Positions 24,577-37,439 of a stretch of DNA of 64,000 nucleotides are shown in pieces. A program made the position numbers and the translations under genes. The DNA lies in the NCBI GenBank assembly GCA_015956445.1, contig WIUZ02000026.1, forward strand, positions 62,001 through 126,000, given 5' to 3'. The first letter of the stretch is position 1. Each line of letters opens with the position of its first letter. The notes beneath the pieces were generated by a model. The model had not been told where the DNA came from and ran no database searches. It worked only from the letters and a program-made list of their open reading frames with translations. The DNA comes from Thelephora terrestris (lineage: Eukaryota > Basidiomycota > Agaricomycetes > Thelephorales > Thelephoraceae).

Positions 24577-25487
24577 TCATCGCACATAACGTGTCTTCCT
24601 GCCAATATCAAACGGAACGTATTTGTACTTGATCATATGTCTGGAGGGAAGGGGTGTGTCGGGTTAACACCGCAAAAGGCAATGAATGGGTTGAGACTTA
24701 CTGTATTTGCCTCCTCATAGTCAAGAAGAATAGCACGAAGAAGTACATGACCAGGATGGGCCAATAAACTGGCACGTCAAAGATTGAGGAGAGGGTACAA
24801 AAAATCGCAATGAGAGTAGCCCTCGTAGTCGACAACCTTGGAATTCGTCAAGTTTTCGGTGGAGGGTGTGCGGAATAAGCAGAACTCACCAGAATTGCCA
24901 CTCTGGAAGCCTTCGTACGAACGGGCGGAATTCATCATCTCGTGAGGAAGGCAAAGGGGTAGGGGTATCTCCTCCTTCCTCCATATCATCTGCCATGATA
25001 TCGTCTTGAATCGATGGATCAAACTTTGGTTGAAGGAAGGCCAAGAGAAGGTTCAGGAGATAGATAGCATGAGCATCTGGCACTTCCAGGTCAGAAATCC
25101 CGGAAGATGAGGAATTGCAGGACGAACGTACAACAAACTGTACAAAACAAGAGAGTCGCGTTCATTTTTTTGTTAGCCGTCCAAATGCCATATCCTTGAA
25201 GACTTACCAATATACCACTGGTAAGGGATAAAGTCAGTCCTTTTGTCGACAAGAACTATTGAAGAAAATTGAAAATCACTCACCCCTTGTGAGAACACAA
25301 TTCTCAGCAAGAACAGCGTCACCAACCCCGCCGTTGCCGCCCATCGCTGATACGTATGAGGAGTAAGCTTATCCAACGTCTGTTGATATTTCCTCTGCCA
25401 TTTCGTTATGTGCACTTCCAACGGTTGAAGCGGAGGTGGGTAAGATGAACCTCCTCCCCCAAGTCCTGGCGTTCCTGGTTCCATCAT
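24577..25487 (-). CDS. RER1: Rer1 family ER-retrieval receptor
   Basis: Starts [19 protein letters not shown] at 25487. The Rer1 core follows: [17 protein letters not shown], hydrophobic [48 protein letters not shown], the helix pair [20 protein letters not shown] and [16 protein letters not shown], ending [20 protein letters not shown]. Four membrane segments match the family. Rer1 sits in the early Golgi and returns escaped ER membrane proteins in COPI vesicles. Several introns are present; the last, about 24637-24700, lies between RRQIQ and HMIKYKY. Confidence 0.93.
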
Positions 25488-25657
25488 GATCTGTCTCGTC
25501 GGTGTGCCGTTATGTGCGTCGTGGACGGCTGAGTATTAGGCGGATTTTTGGTGATAATGTACAGTCTTGTTGGCGACGAAGATGAGCGCAGCAGACTAAC
25601 ACGTATACCGGAGATGAAACGGTAATTGGATCTATTCGAACTACGACTGTCACATCG

Positions 25658-27307
25658 TCACGCGTCACAGCGAGCCAGGTGGATCATCGACTTCCGTAAC
25701 CCCTCCACCCATGCATCCACGACGCCCTTCTCGATGACCAACCCGTGCTCTGATAAGAGGTGCCTCCGTAAATCATAAGCCCTCCCAAAAACGTGCTCGC
25801 AGGGGGCCACGGAAACCGATAAGTCCGAGTTTCGACCAGATGCGAACTGTGGAGGAAGATTGGGATAGGGACAACACACAGGCTTCTTGATCCCGGAGTT
25901 TCTCTCCAGATAGGATCTACCCGTAATCCCATCGATGTCCATTCGGACACCGTTCGCGTTGTCTTCTTCTGGGTCACTAGCAGCATCGGATCCTATCTCT
26001 TGGTGCGCGCGTGACAGATGACGTTGGAGAAGATGTTTGTAACCGTAGGACTTGTTACACCCTTCATGGCTGCAAGTGAAATCGCGTTTGTGGAGGTGCG
26101 AGATGTTGTGATGCGTTGTCAGAGCCTTTTTCTGTTTATTCAATGTTCGTAAGACGATCATCTTGGCATTGGGAGGAGGGATATACCGATTTGAAGTCTC
26201 TCGTACACCCTTCAAAGTCGCAGACCCAATCCCTTCCATGATCTCCACCCCTCTTCCTCTTCATCGAGGGTTCGTCATCGTTTGTCGCCCCCTCCTCACT
26301 ACCAAGACGGCTGTCCAAGTCCCGCCCCTCGTGGATCTTCAGGTGTGCTTTAAGCCCTTTCTGTTGATTGAATGTCTTGCCATGGCATTCGGGATATGGG
26401 CACATGGGCGGATGCACCACCCTCATATGAGCCTGAAGCTTCGTCCAAGTGGAGAAAAACGGTAGGATAGGCAACGAAACGCAAGACTGGTGTGAACAAG
26501 AGTACCGCTTCTCATCATGGGTTTTCTGATGAGCCCGCAGCTTTTGGTTCGTAGCAAATGACTTTGAGCAATCTAGACGCTCGCACCGATACGACTTCGT
26601 CCCAGTGAAAGAATGCACAGCAGAAACGTGTTCTCTGAGATGGTGGTGTTTCGCAAAAGACTGCAAACAGTCCGCTTCTGAACACTGAATATAGGACATT
26701 CAATCGACCATCCATTCAGATCTGAGGCAGGCACTACCTTCCACGATTTCTCCCCCTTATGCGTCGACTCGTGCACTTTCAGATGCTGCACAGTCCAAAA
26801 CCGCTTCGAGCAATCCTCTTCCGGGCACTCGAGGGGTCGATCGGAATCAGGTAGATGAGAGCGAGAGTGGGCTTGTAGGTGGGTTTCTCGTAGATACGTT
26901 TTATTGCAAGTCGTGCACACGAACGGCCGCTACGATCGACAATGGTCCTAGGTAAACGCCCTAGATCGAACGCGAAAATTTAGAACGAGAACACCCACCT
27001 CCCCTGTATGCGACCTCTCGTGTTCCTCAAGCCTACAAGGCTTACTGTACGATTTTCCGCAGCCAGAAAAAGTACAGTGGTACTTTTTCTTCGCGTTTTT
27101 CACCAGCGAGCCGTTCACCAAAACAAACCCGGATTTTCTCCCCGAGTTCAGGGGCGCTCGTGAGAATTCGGCATCGGATTCTGGTCCTTGCCAAGAGACA
27201 TCGCTATATTCGTTGTTCGACTCCGATGCAGAAAGTTGCAGGAGTAAAGCCTCCGATGTGGCCCTGCTTTTTCTTTTACCGAGAACGGTGGTGGTCGTGA
27301 GAGACAT
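25658..27307 (-). CDS. TFIIIA: Transcription factor IIIA, nine C2H2 zinc fingers
   Basis: From ATG 27307 (MSLTTTTVLGKRKS), an acidic leader of about 75 residues precedes consecutive TFIIIA-type fingers. Examples are YHCTFSGCGKSYSKPCRLEE, FVCTTCNKTYLRETHLQAH, LECPEEDCSKRFWTVQHLKV, CSEADCLQSFAKHHHLREH and YRCERLDCSKSFATNQKLRA. Later ones include MCPYPECHGKTFNQQKGLKA and FTCSHEGCNKSYGYKHLLQR. The sixth finger carries the longer loop ending FSTWTKLQAH typical of fungal TFIIIA. A degenerate tenth unit (CEHVFGRAYDLRRHLLSEHG) follows an acidic spacer. TFIIIA binds the internal control region of 5S rRNA genes and recruits TFIIIC and Pol III. It ends HLARCDA at 25658. Short introns interrupt the fingers at about 26990, 26690 and 26150. 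The start is the first ATG after which no splice is needed. Confidence 0.92.
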
Positions 27308-28848
27308 GAAGTGCGTCCTCGTGATCGGCAATTCATGCACATGCATCATGTGGCGAGCAAACCCTGATAATTTGGTCGGGGCAGTTACGCACCTCAAAGG
27401 CTACTAGTATGCAGGAAATTTTTTTCCCGCAATCGAGCCCACTGGATGCGGCGCGACTTTTCGCGGTTGTCCCACATGCTCAAACAAACGATATAATACG
27501 AAATATATTTGCAATGAGGATGTAATATCGAAAATACGAGTGATTGAGCAAGACACCAGAGGATATCGGCTCGCACTGAGTTCACAACACGTACAACCAC
27601 AAGGATGGGGTGATTGCCGATCCGGGTACCGCTGCTGAGAATTCGAGGATAAAATCTACGCAACCCACATCAGAGATGGTTGGGATTGGGAGGATTCTGA
27701 CTTCCAGGAGCAGCGGGCGGCCTTCGCAAGTGGAGTTCGAGAAGGTTTTTGGAAACCAGGTCCTCGATAGTCGGAAGAAGATTCCGCTGTTGAACGATAG
27801 GGACGCCTAAGAGAAGAAGCCAGATGCCTTGAAACTCTGGTAATCCCAGGGAGGCTCCCGACTCCAGGGAGCGTCAGGCGGCTCACGCAAGGCACTTGAA
27901 CGGGGATCGGACGGCTCTCGCAGGCGGAGCTCATGGGAATACCCTTGATCGCCGAAAGAAGATTTTTTTTTGCCCCAGAGAGCTCGTGGTTCAAGTACTG
28001 CCCCCAGGTCGTGGGCCTGACCCGGAAGCCAAAAGGGTGAGCTGAGGTATTGATGAGATACCCTGGGATATTCAACTTGCGCGGGACATTCCTTGTACTG
28101 GCGGACTAGGGAAGACGAGGAATTCGGCGAGCATGAACAGATACTTGGTTTGGACGACAGAGGGCGAAGACAAGTCGCCGCAGGACGTGAAAACACAGGT
28201 GAAAGAAGTGATGCCCGCCTGAGAAGGTTCGAGCAGAATGTCGCCCTCTTTTCCTCTGCGATGTTATCGCTGTACTCAGGATGTTGTGTTGCTGGGAGCC
28301 CGATCTCTGGAAACGCTATACCTAGTCTTGGCGCAGCCGACTCACCCCAAAAGCGTCTCCAGATCAATGTGTTCTCCAGTGAGAAAACCATGGCGAACTA
28401 GGAAGTTTTTATGAGTTTCTGTTCAAGGATGTCCTGGTATTAGGCCTAGGCACCGCCTAGGTTCCCGCAGTCACTGTTGGTAACGAAGGTGAGGACAAAC
28501 AAGGGCTACGTTTTCTGGATAACAGTCCAGATGGCCATAGAAACACAAGGAGAACCAGGGGTCTCTCGCGATGCATGGTCTGCAGAGGTGCGGTACTGTT
28601 CTGCACAGAATAGTCAGGTTCACCAGAGGGAAGGAGTTGGTCTCTCCGGGTCCGAGACTCAGGGACCGGAACAAAGTCATGGGCCGGTTTGGCCGGGACG
28701 GCCGGATGGGGCCCGTGCCATTTTTGTCCTCAGGCGGAGCGCTTGCGCATGAGCTCCACAACGAGCTTGATCAAACGATCAGAACTACTTGGCTCCAGCC
28801 ACACTCACGACTGATAGACCTCAGCTCTGCCACGCTGGTACAAGGACT
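27308..28848. other. Intergenic; unsupported open frame at 27807-28391 (minus)
   Basis: The flank between the divergent TFIIIA and F-box genes. A minus-strand frame of 194 codons (28391 down to 27807, starting MVFSLENTLIWRRFWG) is the longest. It is rich in Ser, Pro and Arg at its end, has no domain I know, and competes with a plus-strand frame of similar quality over 28093-28401. I cannot tell whether either is coding. Confidence 0.35.
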
Positions 28849-30917
28849 ATGTTGATGCTCTCCGAGCTTCCAGTCGAGATTCTGCTGGAGATTATTCAGC
28901 GTCTGCCAATTGCCACCGTCGTAACGTTGTCCGGCCTATCCAAATCATGGGCAACGTTCATGGCCACCAACGAATCTTCGGTATATCACAACATCTCGAA
29001 GCGACACGGGTATGCTTCAGGGGGTGACTCAGATGTTGCTGCTCCTTCGGAAGGTTGGAAAGCTTCGTGTGAGTGGCACTCGGGGGGCTTTGTTGGCTGC
29101 CAAATGACGATCCCTCAGTTATCCGGAAATTTCAGATCGAACTCCGGTGGATCGGGAAACTCCCCGGAAACCTCTCCCGAGTTAAGGTCCCGGGAAAAAC
29201 GGGGTTTTTCCACAGAATTAAGGTTGACGAAGAGGCTGGATACGTGATCAACACATTCGCCGAGGGTGGTCTCGTTGTTTCAGATATTCATGACCACAAG
29301 ATGTTGTGGTCGCTGGACGAGGTACCTCCAGGATCTATTTTTCCCTGGGCTGTCTGATGCTTGGGGATACGTTAGGAGGCCTGTGGTCCGTTTGTTCACT
29401 GCGAGCACGATCAAGGATATATTGTCTTCAACCGTTTCGATAACCACAAGGAAGTATGGAGACGGAAAATCGACGTTCTGGACATCCCAGAAGAGTCGTG
29501 GCCATCAGGGTCGCATAACAAGCCGGATGAGATTATGATGAAGGGAAATCGGGTCGCGGAAGGCCGATATCTCGATGCTGGCCGCAGCAGGGATCCGGAC
29601 CATCTTCGCGGACAATTCGTCCCCTGGGCACTTCTACTGGTACCTGATGACGGCCGGGCTTTCAAACTTACACGAGGGACATTACTAGTATCCAGCTACC
29701 AGAGAGCGTTCCTCTTCGATGTCGAAAAGGCCGAACTTCAACAAACCATCGAAGTGGAGGGCCAGGCCCCCGCTGGCAGACTTCGATACGTCGATGTCAA
29801 TGAAGAACACGTATTCATTGTCTGCACCAACCAACTGAGCGTATATGACCGGGCAAGCGGTTCGCGTGTTTTAGCCATCCCTGCCGGGAGACAGCACTGG
29901 GACTTTTACGCGAGTCCGGAAAATCAGTGGAGACGCACAGAGGGGACTCTCAACCAATGTGAACTAAGTTTCCGACAGGCCGAGTGCGCGGAAACCTACA
30001 GGACAGATGGCTTCCATGCTGGTGTGTGGTCCAGAATGTTAACTGCGATGGTTCACTTTGACTGACATTTCCATGTCAAGTTCACGTCTCCTCGTGCGGA
30101 AAGCATCTGGCGATCAAGGCGATAAGTAATAGGGTCATCCTCGTCCAGGACTTTTGGAGACTCCTCCCCACGTTGTCGTCTTCTTCCTCACCAGCATTGG
30201 TTCCATCCCCAATAACCCTCAAGGATATTTCGAAACAAGTTGATTTCTATACCGACCACCCGTCGCTGGAAACGGAGGGCTATCTTGCCTACGATTGCGG
30301 GAAGGTCGCTATAATAGGCACACACGGCATATACGTTCTGGTCTTGGATTCCATCCTCGACCAGTTGGGAGAGATTAGGCCACTCGTAAAGGACGATTCC
30401 CTCCGAACAGAACACGTATCATCAGAACACACGCCGACTTGGCCGAACCTTCGGCTGCGCCAAGTGGAGTTCGATGATCCAGAGATGTTCGACGAGGTCA
30501 CATTTTTGTGTCTGCAGTTGACAAAAACGAAACTCTTCTTTTCTGTGATCCCTGATGACGAGGTGGGCCGCTGGGATGGGAATATGTGGTGTTACGATTT
30601 TGCATCATCGCCATCTTCTACGTAGGTTTCTCAGACACTTCGTCGAAAGTGAACTGAACCCTGTTTGCACTTCTTACTAGCGCCGCACGGCTCCCAGAGG
30701 AGGGTGATTGGTCTGAAAAGGGAGATGTGGACTCGGAGGATGATCGGGACGCAGTGCAAGATTGGGATGAGGAGGATGATGGGGATGATTGGGACGAGGT
30801 AGAGGCCCGCCTGACCGGTAAGCATTATCCTCGAGGTCTCAATTGGCACGCCATTGCTGACGCTCCTTGGGATTCACGTTGACCACAGGCGATATGCGGC
30901 GAACTGGCCGGAAGTGA
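28849..30917 (+). CDS. F-box protein with beta-rich C-terminal domain
   Basis: ATG 28849 opens MLMLSELPVEILLEIIQRLP, a clear F-box. Introns at about 29070-29120 (gtgagt...cctcag) and 29321-29377 (gtacct...gttag) link it to FIRKFQIELRWIGKLPG, GYVINTFAEGGLVVSDIHDH, EACGPFVHCEHDQGYIVFNR, LLLVPDDGRAFKL, AELQQTIEVEGQAPAG and LRYVDVNEEHVFIVCTNQLS. This is the WD-like or propeller-like region of this fungal family. Another intron near 30025-30080 leads to the 30173-30620 exon. An acidic end follows (DSEDDRDAVQDWDEEDDG). The last exon is either spliced (gtaagc...ccacag) to end RRTGRK at 30917, or read through to a TGA at 30882. It probably serves as an SCF substrate adaptor. A decayed copy lies at 37.4-38.25 kb, and the downstream neighbour is a broken acyl-CoA synthetase copy. 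Confidence 0.8.
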
Positions 30918-31199
30918 AGAAACCCCCGCCTTCCTGGATTTCCTTTGTCAACTGACCCTTGTAACATATTTCCTCCGATTTTCTGTATTTGTACGTTTCG
31001 AGACCCACAGTGTCAGCGGCGAAAGCCGCAGGCAACACACATATGATTTACCGCCTCGCGAACGTCGGTGACCGATGCCGAACTGAACGCGGCCCCACAG
31101 TGCGGGGAGATTCTAGCAAAACAAAACGTGTCCGCAGGTGTCAGCGGCCTTGCTCTCGTTACGCGTGCTTCGCTTCCACCATACCCCGCTCCGTCAACC

Positions 31200-32240
31200 A
31201 TGCAACACAAGCCGCTCGATAACCACTGGCCAGAGCACATCGACTATGCACAACAGCTTATTGAGGTACCGGGCACGAGAAGACCTGGGGAAACGCGTGC
31301 GCCCTCTTTCAATCCCATTCCATGACAGTGAGAACTGATCCATATTCACTATTCCTCGTGTGTGCTGTATGTGGATAGCTGCATATCGTGGCGGTGCGTG
31401 TCGTCGTTTTCCGAAATGCAAATCCCGCCACTTTTCAGCCAATTGACTTGTCTTGCAACTCAGCTTTCTTGAGGCAAACTTCTCTTCAAGATCCCGACAG
31501 TTTCCAAACTACGATTGAAGCCTTCGAGCGAGGTTTTCTGGCCGCAAGCAGGGATGCCGACTGTGTAGGCTATCGTCCCAAAGTCTCCGACGAGCCCTTG
31601 AAGTTCGCCGAACCTTCGTCTGGCGATCCTACGGCGAAGTCGACACCAGACGCAAGAACCTCGGCAGCGCGATTAAAGGCCTCTTCAACTCTGGCGATGC
31701 TCTTGCCGCGGACGGGTTGGAGACGGTCGCGCTCTGGAGTATGAACATTACAGGTAAGTTATACAGTCAATCTCCGATATATCCGGGAACTAGGATTTCG
31801 TCTGAACGCTGGTTGGGTGTGAACATCAAAATGGCGGATCATTGACCTCGCTGTAAGCCTGTACGGGAAAGTGCTAGTACCGTTGTACGAAAACTTTGGG
31901 ACGGATTCAATCTGACAGCATCGAACCCTCAGTTGAGGAAATCGGAGCCAGGGTCAGCCAGGGGCCCTCTCCCGCCCCCAACTGTGACAGCGGATACTGT
32001 TGCCACGATCTGGTACACATCTGTAGGTCCAAATTCATGTGCCTACGTACCACCCGTCACGAAAGGGCTTCCAAAGGGAACTACTGGGAACCCGAAAGGC
32101 GCAGTTATTGCCCAAGGTGTTACATGCCACTTGCTCATATTTACGAGGTAATATCCGTCCCCCCCCCTCCTATGACCTTCCAGCGTTGCTGACAGTGCGG
32201 TTGCATCACAGCTGTGCGCGGGATGGAAATCGTTATCGAA
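31200..32240 (+). pseudogene. Truncated copy of long-chain acyl-CoA synthetase gene
   Basis: Closely matches the 5' part of the gene at 38584: the same start MQHKPLDNHWPEHIDYAQQL, the same VGYRPKVSDEPLKFAE block and the same AMP-binding sequence split by an intron (WYTS then GTTGNPKGAV). Relative to the other copy it lacks about 350 bp (equivalent of 39291-39638), lacks about 70 bp after the AMP-binding motif, and is lost after about 32240, before the adenylation core. Its upstream flank (30955-31200) is also duplicated, so the copy took the promoter with it. Transcription is possible but a working enzyme is not. Confidence 0.85.
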
Positions 32241-32438
32241 TTCTATAATACCTAGCACTTGTATCTGCCAGAAGTGCCATCAGTCCTCCCAATACAGAAA
32301 ACGTCCAGTGTCACAATTCGTGGCGATTGAGGGTAATTCGAACCCAATTCAATCACAAACGTTGCCTGGAGTGACCATCAACTTCTGAAACTCTTCGCTA
32401 GGACTGAATCACCGCTCACCCACCTAGGATGCCCTGTT

Positions 32439-35400
32439 ATGGCGTCGATCTTGTCGGGTCACCTGCCGCAGTCCGCGCTTCACGATTGGCATCTGGACCA
32501 ATACCAACACAATCCGCTCACACAAGTTTTTGCCCTGACAATGACCCCAGACAATCCCTTACAACGACTCCGCGACCTCGACAAAACCTCGACACTCTTC
32601 CACGAGGAACTCAGCAATTTCATCCGCGGGGATGTATATCGAAGCGCTCTGTTGAACCTGCAAGACGAGAATTTGACGTGGCTTGTCGAGTATCTGGACG
32701 GCGTGAGTGTCCGGTTCATCCTTCCCTGCGCTACCCGTAACACCGGTATAGATTCTCTTCGGCGTTTCCGACCATAAGAGCCCCGCATTCCAAGAATTCT
32801 TGCACGAACTCAAACAGATATGCGGCATCAAGGAAGTTCTACCAGAATCGTGTACACTTCCAGAGCCACTCTTGGGGTGTGTGTACGAAGGGACCTTTAA
32901 TGGTTCAAAGGTGCGCATTCGACGTGTAAGGGTACCCCCTGGAGAAGACACACACAAGGCCAAGGAGGTGTGCACCTCTCGATCTATGTTTCCCTGTCCT
33001 TAGACTTCACGAATATCGTAGATCTTCCATCAAGTGGCTGTGCTGTCGAAATACTTGGCACATCGAAACATCGTCCCACTTCTGGGTGTGACCTTGGAAC
33101 CCCTCGAACTCGTTTCTGATTGGATGCCAGGCGGGGATCTTCCAGGGTACATCACAAAGCACCCAGATGCAGATAGACTCTCCCTTGTAGGTATCTCTTC
33201 TACCGCAATGTTCGATGCACTGATCCCCTACCAGTTATCCGACGTAGCCCAAGGCCTCCGCTACCTCCATTCCTGTGGTGTAATTCATGGAGATCTCAGG
33301 GGGGTACGCGATCGTTCTTTGTTTCGTTCACCGCCGTGCTGACACCGAGCCAGTCAACCATTCTTGTGGATGAGACAGGCCATGCACGGATCACAGACAT
33401 TGGCATTGCCCTGATCACTCAAGACCCGGTTTCAATATGGAGTGCTTCTCCTGGACCCGATCAGAATCTGCGATGGATTGCGCCAGAGATCTTAGAGGAT
33501 CGGGGGACATACGGCAAGGAGGCCGATGTTTTCTCGTTTGCAGGGGTCATGATTGAGGTCCGTTAAAAGCAACCAGTGCTCGGGACGAAGGAATGACAAA
33601 GTTGTTCGTTTCGGCAAAGGTTTTTACCGGTGCCGTGCCATTCGATGACGAGCCGCCCCACATGGCTAGGTTGGTGGTCATCGGCGGCGAGCGTCCCCCA
33701 CGGCCGGCCCATCCGGCTTTGACCGACGAGTTGTGGACATTGATGCAATGTTGTTGGAATGAGACACCTCATTTACGTCCACACGCAGCGAGGATTTCAT
33801 GGAGCTTGTAAGCTCCAACTCCAGAACCACACATGTGTTATTCTGATCTCTGCCTCACGTACAGTGTGGATCCATCATGGAAACGCCTGATAAATTCTCC
33901 TCCCACTTTGGATGAGCGGATCCCCCTGATCACCGACGTCCTCTCCGATCCCGACGAAACTGAGGTGGCCAAAGGACTTTGTGGAGATGATGCCCAGTCT
34001 TTTGTCGATGTGGCTGATGAGGTACTTGCTTTCCCTCTCGTCAAGGATAGACCCACTGAGTTGTACCTGGACTTGTTCGCGATCTCGGGTAGATGTTGGG
34101 TAGCCTAGGGCCGCCGCACCGGCAGATGTGTCTGAGTGTTCTGTGCAAGATATGTCGTCGCGAAGCTCTGCTTCCAAGACAACTACAAATCCCGCTTTGC
34201 TATGACCGATCGGAAGACCCACTGTATAGCGGCGGGTTCTCCGACGTGTGGAAGGGCGAACATCAAGGCACCGAAGTTGCGGTGAAAGTGATGAAAGTAG
34301 TGTTCACCAATATTGACAAGATCAGGCGTGTAGGTCACCGTACAAAACCTTCCAAAAGTCCGGACGGAGGTGCTGATTATGATTGCGTAGAGATTTTGCA
34401 AGGAAGTCATCACGTGGAGAAGTCTCTGCCATCCAAACGTGCTTCCATTGTTGGGAGTGACAATGACGAACCAACGCTTCGCAATGATATCAGAGTGGAT
34501 GAATAATGGAAACATCAACGAGTTTATCAAGGCGCACACAAGCGTAAATCGGTTCGAGCTTGTAGGGGCCTCATACTATTACCGACTGCATCCGCCGTTG
34601 ATAACCTGCTTATAGCTCAAAGACGTCACCAGAGGGTTGATATATTTGCATGATCAGGCGCTGATCCATGCAGATCTAAAGGGGGTAAGTATTGTCTTTG
34701 CCGTCCGTGGCTGACCTACCGCTCAACATGCACCCAGGCGAACATCCTGATTGACCAAAGCTTCCACGCGCGCTTGGCAGATTTTGGGCTCCTCACCCTT
34801 GTATCAGACCCCACAAACCCAATTCCCCCAATCTCAACTACAAATTTCGGTGGCACCTTCCGGTGGATGAGCCCAGAGTTCCTCAATCCAGAAAAGTTCG
34901 GTCTCGAGTACAGTCGACCAACGAAAGAATCAGATTGTTACGCGTTGGGAATGGTGATGTTCGAAGTGCTCGGCGGCCGGGCACCTTTCGCCCGCTATAA
35001 CGAGTTTATCGTCATTCAGAGAGTTGTCGACGGTGAGCACCCGGGAAGGCCGGAATCGACGTTGTTTACGGACGATATGTGGGGAACCCTGCAACAGTGT
35101 TGGTCATATCAGCCGGAAGGGCGCCCCACCGTTGAAGTCGTACTTGAGCGTTTGGGAAGAGTTTCAGTGGCCTTCGTTACTGACTTTCGCAGGCAAGCCC
35201 AACAACGCTTAATGAACCGCTCGTTTTCCCGGGGTGAACTTTCTTCTTTCCTCGAGACGGTCTTTCGGAACAGGGAGTGGACACACATCATTCAACGTCC
35301 TCAAGGAGCTAAAGCTCAGGCAATTGTCGACATACTAGATGAGGTACTTTATCATGTTCTCGATCTCCAAGGAATGTGTTGATTTATTCTCAATCATCTA

Positions 35401-36602
35401 CGCTCCTTATCAGGCATTGAATGATCCAAAACTCCCATCAAATATACGAAACAAGTGTATACAATCGCTGCATGAGATCTGCACCCGTCATGCCTTGCCC
35501 CCAGGCTCACTGATAATCGAGCTCTGCGACAGCCCAGCTGACGTTGTGCCACACCCTGGAGGATTTGCAGACGTGTCAAGGCGGAAATATCAGGGGCAGC
35601 AGGTCGCTGTCAAAGTGCTGAATAAATACACCACTGGTGACTCACAGACCATGGTTCAGGTAAGTTATTAATTGTGTTCTATTTCTTTGTGATTGTTGAC
35701 ACATTTATTATGAACTGTACAGCAGCACTGCAAGGAGTTGATGTCATGGAAGGCTCTTCAGCATCCAAATGTTCTGCCGCTCATAGGAGTAGTAGCAACC
35801 GAGGATGAGTTCGCGATAGTGTCAGAGTGGATGTTGAACGGGAATATCAACCAGTTCATTGAAGGGTGTCAGGATGCAAATCGGTTCGAGCTTGTTGGTT
35901 TTTGTCCAATCCCCTGCAACCCACATCAGTTGCTAACTGTTGACGATTATGGCACCCACAGCTGAGCGACGTCGCCGAAGGCTTGAGCTACGTGCATAAT
36001 CAGGGGGTGATCCACGGAAATCTCAAAGGGGTGAGACTTTTAATCCTAGAATCAGATCTTTCGGTTTAACGACATTGATATTTCAGGCCAATGTTTTGGT
36101 CGACCACACCTGTCATGCCCGCCTCGCAGATTTTGGGCTTCTCACACTTCTTCCAGATTCGATCATCCCAAACTCATACACACGGAATGGTGCCATTCGA
36201 TGGATGAGTCCTGAACTTCTTGACCCTAAGTTTCAAGACCGTCGTCGGACGAAATATTCGGATTGTTATGGTCTCGGGATGTTGATATATGAAATCCTCA
36301 GCCGGCATGTTCCATTCCACCGTTATGGGGATTCAACCATATACGAGCAGGTGGTACAAGGTGGTCGGCCCGAGAGACTTGAGGGAGTGGAAGGGGTGTG
36401 GTTCACTGATGATATTTGGGAGGTACTGGAACGTTGTTGGGCGCCCACACCGCAGGACCGTCCGAGCATCGACAATGTACTTCTTTGTTTGGAGAAGACT
36501 TCGAAGTGTTGCATTCTACCTTCCCCAGCCCCGCCAATGGCGACCACTTCGTTAGCTGATTCATTTGCAAGGTGGCTCCCAGCCTGCGACCACCATCAGT
36601 AA
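32439..36602 (+). CDS. Triple tandem kinase: pseudokinase-kinase-pseudokinase
   Basis: One reading path joins three modules, each a short helical linker plus a TKL-like kinase domain. The linkers match: NLTWLVEYLDG, AQSFVDVADE and AQAIVDILDE, each followed by a phase-0 intron and a helix ending ELKQIC, VLCKIC or LHEIC. Module 1 (to about 33811) has SKVRIRRVRV where the ATP-anchoring Lys should be (Arg instead), HGDLRGSTILVD (loop Asn replaced by Thr) and DIG for DFG. Module 2 (33868-35342) keeps TEVAVKVMKV, HADLKGANILID, ADFGLLTL and RWMSPEF. Module 3 (35413-36602) keeps QQVAVKVLNK and ADFGLLTL but has HGNLKGANVLVD, Asn for the catalytic Asp. Introns before the catalytic loop and after DLKG recur in all three. 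Estimated length is 1,100-1,200 aa. No signal peptide or membrane segment was seen. Reading it as three separate genes is possible but no stop or new start separates the modules. Confidence 0.8.
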
Positions 36603-37439
36603 AAGAGGCATTTGGCGATTCCAACTTATTTTGATTACTTGATCTTGTCCGAGTTATGTGAGGTTATGCGTGCCAAACTTGATTACCGCTTGTCAGTTCC
36701 ACCGAATCATGTACGATAACAAGAAAATGATATTCAGCATCATTCAGTTTTGATGCATCAAGAGTGTCAGTGAAGCTTGTGTCCCTCAGTGGGTGGGGGT
36801 GGCTCCCTTGAAGCCGGGCAATAGATGTGCAGCACTGATGTTTATGACGGACATGATCCTGGTCCCGTCTTCAGCACGGTCTGCTTGGAAGATCTATAGA
36901 CCGTTAACGTTGTCTGGGTCTTGGTTGGCGGAACTAGTATGCAGAATCCATGCACCCTCGTGACGTCCAGGCCCCTTACACCAGCTTCATCCGACCCAGC
37001 AGCGATAACAATGCGATCACGGCGGGGCCGGGCCCGAACCATCCCCCCCCCCGCTCTGAATTTGGACTGGATTCCAGTCTAGGCGGGGCACCGTTATACC
37101 ACTTGTTTGCCACCTTGGGCTGGATCGGATAGTTTCGCGGTCCACCAGAATGATTACTTGGGGTGCAAAAGACGGCCTTGGCGGAATGGAAAACGGATAT
37201 TTGTTCAGCGTACTCGACGGTCGGGCAAGCGGAGATTCGGTGAAGGTGGAATTCTGTTGAAAGAACAAGAACACCTGGACGAGGATTTCAAGGTTCTCTT
37301 GCTTGATATATTGGCATATCGGCCGAGTTTTCGGAATGAAATATAATCACTGCAAGGGTAACCTCGCTCAATGCGGATGGTCCATCAACTGGACCTGTCA
37401 CCTCCTCATCGTCAGCCTCGAGGTCTTGGCCGTCATCAC
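36603..37439. other. Intergenic, no gene seen
   Basis: Between the kinase gene and the decayed F-box copy. A short frame near 37240-37310 (KEQEHLDEDFKVLL) looks protein-like but has no supported start, stop or splice context. Confidence 0.4.

Noticed and set aside
27807-28391. 194-codon minus-strand frame between TFIIIA and the F-box gene
   Set aside because: Not listed as a gene because an equally plausible frame lies on the other strand, no family is recognisable and no splice or homology evidence favours either.
32439-36602. Three separate kinase genes
   Set aside because: No stop codon or promoter-like gap separates the modules. The frame passes through phase-0 introns at identical positions in each linker, so one gene is the simpler reading.
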